Shown here one piece after another: positions 56,899 through 64,000 of a DNA stretch of 64,000 bases (within the stretch, counting starts at the first letter, position 1; every line of letters starts with the position of its first letter). The stretch spans positions 6,747,509-6,811,508 of the forward strand of contig NC_037595.1 of the NCBI RefSeq assembly GCF_003073045.1, read 5' to 3'. Source of the stretch: Pomacea canaliculata (taxonomy: Eukaryota > Mollusca > Gastropoda > Architaenioglossa > Ampullariidae). The translations under genes and the position numbers were made by a program. Below the pieces are notes generated by a model. The model did no database searches. It saw nothing but the letters and a program-made list of their open reading frames with translations, and was not told where the DNA came from.

Positions 56899-59850
56899 TG
56901 AGGTCTTGACTTTCTCCAAGACGAGCGCATCAAAGGCATGTAGACATTCGCTGATATTGAAGGACTGACATCAAATAAACTTCAGCATCAGAAAATGTTC
57001 TCATGTTTACCAGGAAAAGCAAGAGCGATGAGGACGGAAACCCGATGACATCAGCGCCATGGTGAAACGTCACACATCCGCTGGTAATCTAACCTACGTT
57101 TAGAGTTCCCTCCCCTTTTAGCCGAGTAAGTAGATTCCCGACCCTGTCATGTGTGAGTGAATGGTGCACACGCAAAACTGAGTTATGGAGAGAGAGTGGG
57201 GAGGGAATCCATAGAAATGTAAACAGTGATTCCTGTACATGTTCTCAACACGTCATCACAAATAACGTGCGAGTATTAGTGAGAACGGGTACATGACACA
57301 CACACACAGGCATGCGTACACTATCCCTCCCAGCCAATACTTCTGTTCATCTGCAACAAAAATAAACACATAAAACAAGGCAACATAAAGACGAGGTGTA
57401 TCCAGGTCAGCATTCCAAGTGCACTGTGGTGTGGGCGGTCCGGGTGGGGTGGAGTGGTGGTGGGGTGGAATCAGCTAAGTCGGGTAGAGCAGCGCCACAC
57501 AGTTGACACACTTGACACAGTTGGTAACCGCGGGGAAAGGGGGGGAGAGGAAGCGCCCTGCGCGTATCTCTTTTATTCGGAGGCGCGGGGCGGTAAAAAT
57601 AAGTCGGTGCCCCAGATTCCTGCAGCACGCGGCCGAGCGGTTGTGAGCAGCACGCCCTCTGCAGTCACATCTGCGTAAACCTGGACTGGAATGCGAGTTT
57701 GCAAATTCTTGCCACTGCTGACGGTGTAACGATTCGGTTACCACAGCGATACCCGCCGGCGACACCACCCCAAGGTCACGTCACTTCCGACAGTCGCCGG
57801 GTGGACTGCGCAGTCGCCACGGGTAGGAGCCTGTCCCCGACATTCCACGAAGCTTTGCGAGTTAATTGACGTTTACAAGGAGGCGTCTAAAGTGTCGCTA
57901 TTTTAAATAATTTTTTAAAATTTCTATTTGATTTTGAAGTTTCGTTACTTTGCTGCTTGTTTTACAAAGCTCTGTCCACGTGACTGCGGTGACAGCCGTA
58001 CACGTCTGATGGAGACCTTCTGTGCAGGTTGGTATTCAACAGGCTTTACAGCAAAGTTACATCAAGAGAGTGAGGGGTGGGACATTAGCAGATAACAAAG
58101 CTATCTCCCTTGACACAGTCTATATGATGATTGCCGTTCATCGATGAGTATATCACACGTGATACAACACAGCAACACGTGTATCACCAACATGCACCCG
58201 AGTATTAAAAAGCAGCCATCGACATCTTGCCTTGTGTCCCCAGTTCTATGTAGAGAATGACTAGTGATTTCTATTGTATATAACCTGCGGTTTGCGAGGT
58301 AATAAACACCTGCCCCACCTGACCTTCCATTGAATACCCGGCTACAGGTATGAACTAGCGGCGGGTATCTACCTCCCGTCAAGATTTTTTGAAGCTTAGA
58401 ACAACGGGACACAACTCTACAATCAACACAACTTCCCGGGTCACATGGCTTCCGGTTCGATAGCTATCTCACTCCCACCCCCGAGGCATCCCTCCCCCTA
58501 GCCATGTGTACCCTCACCGGCAAAGGCCACGCTCATGATAAACACTGCCCCACGTGACCTATCTACGTCATCTGACCTCACGTCCCTGACCTTCCCACAG
58601 CCATCGTGCGAGCGGCTGACACGGAAGTTGTCAGGTAAAATGCGGTTATCAGACTTGAACATGGGATTGTTGACAGGATATTGTGCTGCAGTGGTGTGTA
58701 CAACTCTTTTGCACTTTAGCCACAGGCGGCTGCACACAGTCCAACCTTTGACGTAATGAAAACACTCCAGCCCACTCCTCACCGTGTGCGCGCGGGGCTA
58801 GACGGGAAGGGATGGTTACTATGGAGTTGAGGTCCGTGAATAGTCGTCAGGCTGGTCATTGTCCTGTGAGTTCCATCCAGCACTTGGACAGGCTTTCTTC
58901 TGGCCAGTTATCATTCCTCAGTACTTGACATCGGTCACTGTCGTCAGTTCTAGAACAAGAGGGAGCAAAGATGGCGGAGTCGCCTGGGAGTCAGTTTATC
59001 GCTGTCTCCTGTCAACTACATCCGGTTGTTTTTATTTTTCGTTTGTAAGTTATGGGCACAAGACCGACCATCGTTTGACATCCATCGCTGTCCTTCTGTA
59101 CTGAAGTTCATTCCTTTTTCGTTTGTATAATGCTTCTGTAGTTTGTCCGTCCATCATAGAAACAGTTTCAGAAGTATTGTGCACCTGGTGTTTAGCAACG
59201 GGTTGCGCTTCTTTTGGGAATCAGCAAACTTTCAAACACAAAAAATGTTACCAGCAATTTGTTTATACTAGAACATTCGCAATCAGGAGAATTTGTTTTG
59301 TTTCATTCAGACATTCTCATTCTTTATGTATGTATTATGTATGTGTGTGTATGTGTGTATGTATGTGTGTATGTATGTATGATGTATGTGTGTGTGTATG
59401 ATGTATGCAACAGTAATAGACGCTTGAAATCGTTTGTAGCATATTCAGTTCAGGTGTTAAAACCTTACATAAATTGTTGGTCATGATAGGGTGTGGAGGT
59501 ATGATGTTATAAGTGAACTTTTATGATGTCAGTGTCATTGTGGGTTTGTGTTTTTGCCATGATGCACCACTCGCCATGTCCTTGCCTTGTAGCTAGCAGT
59601 TGTTTTTGTTTCTCGTAACTGTGCATGCTTCCCAAGTTATAACTGCTCATTGGGATTAATAAAGTTGGTTATTTGTCATTATATTTGTAGGTATTGTCTC
59701 GTCGACTGATTATAGTCGTTCCAGTTACCGCTGACATATTTCAGTAGAAGTTTCATGTCTTGTTCCACGTGTTGCTCAACATCTTTGTCGACCACACAAA
59801 CAAACCTTGCTGTAGACGATTGTTGTGACTGATCATCTTGCCTAATGTTA
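56899..59850. other. Intergenic, with a CpG-richer patch at 57.4-57.85 kb
   Basis: The 57.4-57.85 kb patch has many CpGs and could be a promoter. A 34-base exon-like piece (CCTTCCCACAG acceptor near 58600, GTCAG|GTAAAA donor near 58634) and a YY1-like AAGATGGCGG (58968-58977) are present. A GTAT-type microsatellite lies at 59328-59405. Confidence 0.35.
59328..59405. repeat. GTAT/GTGT microsatellite
   Basis: Interrupted TATGTATGTGTG-type repeat, about 78 bases. Confidence 0.9.
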
Positions 59851-60150
59851 ATTGGTTTATCTCACAACTTTATTATGTTTACAGGTTTATCTGACAACTT
59901 TAGTATGTTTACAGGTTTATCTGACAACTTTATTATGTTTACAGGTTTATCTGACAACTTTAGTATGTTTACAGGTTTATCTGACAACTTTAGTATGTTT
60001 ACAGGTTTATCTGACAACTTTAGTATGTTTACAGGTTTATCTGACAACTTTAGTATGTTTACAGGTTTATCTGACAACTTTAGTATGTTTACAGGTTTAT
60101 CTGACAACTTTAGTATGTTTACAGGTTTATCTGACAACTCTATTGTCTTG
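59851..60150. repeat. 30-bp minisatellite, 10 copies
   Basis: Ten head-to-tail units of exactly 30 bases (GGTTTATCTGACAACTTTAG then TATGTTTACA). Inner units differ only by TAG/TAT; the first and last are diverged. As 30 is divisible by three, frames stay open on both strands (for example GLSDNFSMFT repeated) without being a gene. Each unit has TATGTTTACAGG, which looks like a 3' splice site. Confidence 0.97.
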
Positions 60151-61079
60151 ACTCCCTTTGACCAGCTGATCAAATGCGCCTGGACGTGTCCAAGTCGCTG
60201 GCGGAGACGAAATAACGAGTGAATGAGAAGAAAAAAAGGAGAAGCTAAAAGGAAGGAGTAGAGAGAAAGAACAAACTAGGATGAAGACAAACGAGGCTGA
60301 TAAAACAAACAACAAACAAACAAAAAAGCAGAAATGTATCCTGAACATTAAAAGAAAGAAGGAAAGCGTATCCTTGTACCACGCTCTCTTCTCACGGTCA
60401 GTGGGTACATCCAGGACAAACCGGAACTGCGCATGTCCAGGAAGTGTGTGACGTGACTAGTAGCCAACTAACCTACTTTTACAATCTCACGGATGTCACG
60501 CGCGCGGGCACACACACAGACTTCTGGAAACATAACCCACAAATCACGAGTGTCAGGACTTGTCGAGATCGCTTTCCGAAGGGGAAAAAAAGAAGGAAGA
60601 GTGGCTGAGTTTTTGGATGGAGGAGCTGGAAGAAGAGTCTGGATGTGTAGGGGAGTGGGGGTTGGGTAGGGGGAGTAGCTTGCCTACTCTTTGTTATTCA
60701 TGCATGCGTGCATGTGGTCGCATCCTCAGGGGGACTAGGGAGCGGGGTAGGATGGGGTGGAGGAAGTGGAGGTACAGAAGCTGCTACATGCACTTCAGAC
60801 AAAGGACAGGCAGCAACAGGAGGGGTAGGTCGCTGGGTGGTGGTGGCGAGTGTGGGGTGGAGGTGGAGATGAAGGAGGGGAGGAGGAGAAAAAACCTCGT
60901 CTGCCAAGTAAATGCAGTCAGTTGACGTAATACGGGCGATTATGGGCCGTGTGCAGCTGTTCCATCTCGCATTCACACCCCCCTACCCCATCCCTACTTC
61001 CCATCAGGTCAGAAAAGAAAAGCAGAGAGAGAGAGAAAGAGGGAAGAAAGAAGGCGAGAGTTCAGTGTCAGTGTCGGCA
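60151..61079. other. Intergenic, G-rich and CT/AG low-complexity
   Basis: Purine-rich DNA at 60205-60365 and GGGGTGG-type sequence at 60645-60880. No ORF is supported. Confidence 0.35.
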
Positions 61080-61440
61080 TGAATGAGCGCAGGAGACCCG
61101 TTCGCGCCAAACTGGCGCAAGAATACACAACCTGGGAGCTGCGTCTGCCTGCATATTCAACGTGGCCGCCGCTTTTGAAAAAAAAAAAATCCCCAAATAA
61201 AGCCCCGCCTCCACTGTCAATGGGTTGATATAGTGGCGAGCGTCGCACCAGGGGGAGGGTTTGTGATCCGTGCCGTTACGTCGTCCGCAACCCTCGTCAC
61301 GACCAATCACGTGAGGCCGCGGCACGGGGCCAATAGATGCAACTGCTGTCGGCGGTGCAGCACGCAACGCAAAGTGGGTCGGGTGACGCCGCCATGTCCT
61401 CCTCCTGCTCCGGGACGCCGGCTCCTTTCCAATGAGAGAG
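61080..61440. promoter_or_regulatory. CpG-rich, CCAAT/E2F-type promoter candidate
   Basis: It has an E2F-like palindromic GCGCCAAACTGGCGC (61104-61118), and CCAAT on the plus strand near 61300 (ACCAATCACGTG), 61328 (GCCAATAG) and 61428 (TCCAATG), with many CpGs. This combination is typical of broadly expressed or cell-cycle genes. I found no clear coding exon next to it on either strand. Confidence 0.4.
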
Positions 61441-62983
61441 AGGGAGCAAAGTACCGGCAGCTTCCCCTTCCGCTGTGGTGGCTGATGACGGCGAACAAAC
61501 AAACAAGCAAACAAAATAACAAACAAGCATGCAGGTAGTAAATAAAGAAGTTTCGTGCGATGCTGATTAATTAACTCTGTTTTACGAGTACTTGAGGAAT
61601 GAGAGGTTGGGGTGGGGAAGAGGATGTCAGCGTGAAGTTTGAGTGGATGTGTTAAGTTTGCTTCTCGTGTTGTTCTGTGGAGCGCGTGGATTGAAAGACG
61701 AACTCACCCTCGTGCCCTCCCACCCTCACAGATTCTGTCTTTCACACACACAGACAAACTGTTTACAAGGTATGCACGTTCATGCGCCTACATGAGCGTA
61801 AGGTGGTGTGTTTATTATATTTATCTAGTGTTTTACCTGTCCAAACTAGCAGTAGTCGGAGGTAGTACCGTAGTGGGAGGGCCGGGTAGATGTTACCCAG
61901 GAACGATTTCTAGATGGGGATGTAAGCGAAACCATGTCATGGTAAAGCTCTGAAGACTAAACCGAAATCCTTTGATGAGAAACTAGCACCGCTGTTCACT
62001 GTGGTGTATGTACCCTGGGTAGTGCTTTCAGGTGGTTGTCGCAATGATATCGGTCACACTCACACACGTGTGTCCTTCTCAACCCAGTTGCAGGTGTCAT
62101 CGTCACAGACTTACTTTATCTCCAGTGAGCGGTTTGTAACGGTCGTTTTCGGTTCTTCTCCATTTTTGTGATTTTTCTGTAGTCAGCCGCAGAAGAAAGA
62201 TAATGCCAAGTGGTACATAGTGATGATGATAAGGCGATGACCTCTGGTTTTACTTTCCAGGCGACGACGATGTGTCTTTTCTTTAAAGTAGCATTCATGG
62301 AGCTGAAACAAGCAGCGAATACAAACTGCAACACACTCTTGAAGTTGATGACGACGACGACGACGATGATCATGATGATGAGGAGGAGGAGGAAAAGGAG
62401 AGGCGGTAGAGGAAGGAGAGGAGGAGGAGGTCGATGACGATAGTGGTGATGGCGGTGTTGTACTACAGCTGCAGAGACGAGTCAGGCCCGTGAAGATTTT
62501 TACTGCGGTGACGTCAGCCACATCTCACACACGCACACACACATACGCACGCACACACACACGCACGCACACATACACACACGTTCATTGAAGTCCATCA
62601 CAAGGGGAGATGACGAGTCGTGAGTTGGGTTCAGTATTAAATAAACACGAATAGTAAGACAAGAAGTGGGTTGTGGGAGGAAGCCCGAGGGTCGGGTATG
62701 TGCCGCAGGCCACCTCGCGCATGAGTGCCAACAGACGTCAAACGCACGCGCAAACACGAGAGCACGACAGTCAGACACCATACCCCTCAGTCCACCTCCA
62801 AGTGCGTACAAAAGTCCCCCACATGCAAAAGGATGCTGGTTGCCACCCCCTCATCTTCCGGTTTTTCCAGCATTACCAATCGTAAAAGTAGGATGAGAAG
62901 CCCTACCCACCCACAGCTTCCGGTCGCACCTTTCGTCTGCACTAAGTAGTGTCTCCTTCTTCTTGGATTTTTTTAAAAATCAG
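61441..62983. other. Intergenic, no gene supported
   Basis: It holds AAAC repeats (61493-61526), a GAC/GAG triplet run (62347-62437) and an AC-type microsatellite (62525-62582). No coding exon is supported. Confidence 0.35.
62525..62582. repeat. Interrupted (AC)n microsatellite
   Basis: ACACACGC / ACATAC-type dinucleotide repeat, about 58 bases. Confidence 0.9.
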
Positions 62984-63080
62984 CAGTTTTATCAGCCTGA
63001 AACACTTGTTGACGAAGAAAACGATCCAGCTACTTCAGAGAAGATGAAGTTGGGAAAAATCGGGATTCCTTGCAGTACAG
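62984..63080 (+). CDS. Candidate exon, unknown protein
   Basis: A pyrimidine-rich acceptor (TCTTCTTGGATT ... AATCAG) and an ACAG|GTGGAG donor bound about 32 open codons reading QFYQPETLVDEENDPATSEK then MKLGKIGIPCST. The composition is clearly protein-like and differs from the surrounding DNA. The family is not recognised; the gene may extend beyond the window end. Confidence 0.35.
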
Positions 63081-64000
63081 GTGGAGGAGTGTGACTTGTA
63101 ATTAAAATGTAATTAAAAGCAAGTATTTTCTGTAAGTGCTGGGACTATTGACTACTTCACATTTTTAAAACAAATCATCATTACTATTTTTGGGAAGGTT
63201 TATTAAAGGTGTTTTGCCTCCCCTGCTTCGGAATGGAATCCATGGTGATGGTATCCGCCATTTCACAACCACACCGTTGTCACTCAAACAAATGTCACCG
63301 CAAATAACTCCCACCCCATACAGACCGGGACTGATCATAAAGTGGAATAGTGAAAAGCGTAATTCAGTAAAAATATTCGTTGCCATCTCGAAAATTAAAA
63401 ATGGAACATCTGGAAACCACGGAGGTGGTTGGGGTGGGGTGGGGTAGGGGTGAGGGTACTCGACTTACTTCCCTTGGCGGATATCGATCTGTGTCGACAC
63501 AGAAAGGATGGAAGGTGTCAGTCGGTCAGACGGCGACGCTGGAGGTCAGCTGGCCGGCCAAGAAAAAATGAGAGCAAATTGTGTTTTGACGGCCGAAAAT
63601 GGCGAGAAAGTGTCCCTTTGCAGCAATCAGTGGTCTGTACTCCTCCTCCGCGGACGGCGAACACCCGAGTGTGTGACAGGGTGACAGATGGATCCATTAG
63701 ATGAGCAACACTGAACGAAAACAGAAGCTGGAATTTAGGGGCAGAGAGATGAACATTTTTATTATTCTGCTCCAGCACCATCGGTCTCGTCCTCTTGTGT
63801 CATGGTCTTCATTTATTTATTTATTTATTTATTTATTGTATATTCGCTATCACTCGAAGAAGCGAAGTAGATCGTCTCCAATTTCGACTAGAAGCCCCTG
63901 AAGAGACCATTCTGTTTTTGAAGAAGAAGGTGTGGACATGGTGGAATTCAGGAAACAAGATTTCCTTGCTTTGTGACTTTTAGAGGCAGGAGCGGAGACA
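63081..64000. other. Window end, no gene supported
   Basis: It holds a (TTTA)n microsatellite at 63811-63837 and short ORFs only. A gene continuing past the edge cannot be excluded. Confidence 0.35.
63811..63837. repeat. (ATTT)n microsatellite
   Basis: About seven perfect ATTT units. Confidence 0.9.

Noticed and set aside
59845..60222. 125-codon ORF over the 30-bp array, and the idea of a CRISPR array
   Set aside because: The period is divisible by three so frames stay open, and there are no unique spacers. It is a head-to-tail minisatellite in a eukaryotic genome.

Overview
The window is eukaryotic nuclear DNA. Genes have GT-AG introns, intergenic stretches are long, and there are many microsatellites, minisatellites and decayed non-LTR and tRNA-SINE-like repeats. 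The two best genes (CDC5L and CRYL1) read as invertebrate bilaterian orthologues, and the PLAC8-family gene and the repeats fit a lophotrochozoan, probably a mollusc and perhaps a gastropod. That placement is an inference; no sequence search was run.

Layout. At 1.1-1.95 kb lie the last two exons of a PLAC8/cornifelin-type gene (+), followed by a poly(A) signal. At 3.96-6.74 kb is a complete six-exon CRYL1 (lambda-crystallin / L-gulonate 3-dehydrogenase) gene on the minus strand. From 7 to 11 kb there are only fragments: orphan exons at 7.66 and 9.39 kb and a frameshifted small ORF at 10.2-10.5 kb. From 12.1 to 16.0 kb a four-exon unknown gene (+, called gene A here) keeps phase through every intron and encodes 516 aa; a possible alternative last exon lies at 17.6 kb. 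From 18 to 30 kb the sequence is repeat-rich: a LINE ORF1 remnant at 18.2-18.6 kb, minisatellites, a strong CRE+TATA promoter with a 5' exon at 22.84-22.96 kb, an orphan exon at 26.3 kb and a dead RT C-terminus at 27.0-27.4 kb. At 30.69-33.14 kb a second unknown gene (+, gene B) has two exons and encodes 733 aa that look mostly disordered.

At 35.13-45.38 kb is CDC5L, the Myb-like core subunit of the PRP19/NTC spliceosome complex. It is complete on the minus strand in 19 exons (804 aa, against about 802 in human). This segment is AT-rich and has far fewer repeats than its surroundings. From 45.5 to 64 kb no gene can be assembled. That part holds an AT-rich block at 49.3-50.2 kb that resembles a 3' UTR, isolated coding-like exons at 52.6 and 63.0 kb, a duplicated CRE module at 56.8 kb, CpG/CCAAT promoter-like DNA at 61.1-61.4 kb, and a 30-bp x 10 minisatellite at 59.85-60.15 kb.

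The genes do not form a functional unit: sugar metabolism (CRYL1), splicing (CDC5L), a membrane-associated Cys-rich protein (PLAC8) and two unrecognised proteins sit side by side. The most novel content is gene A, gene B and the orphan exons.
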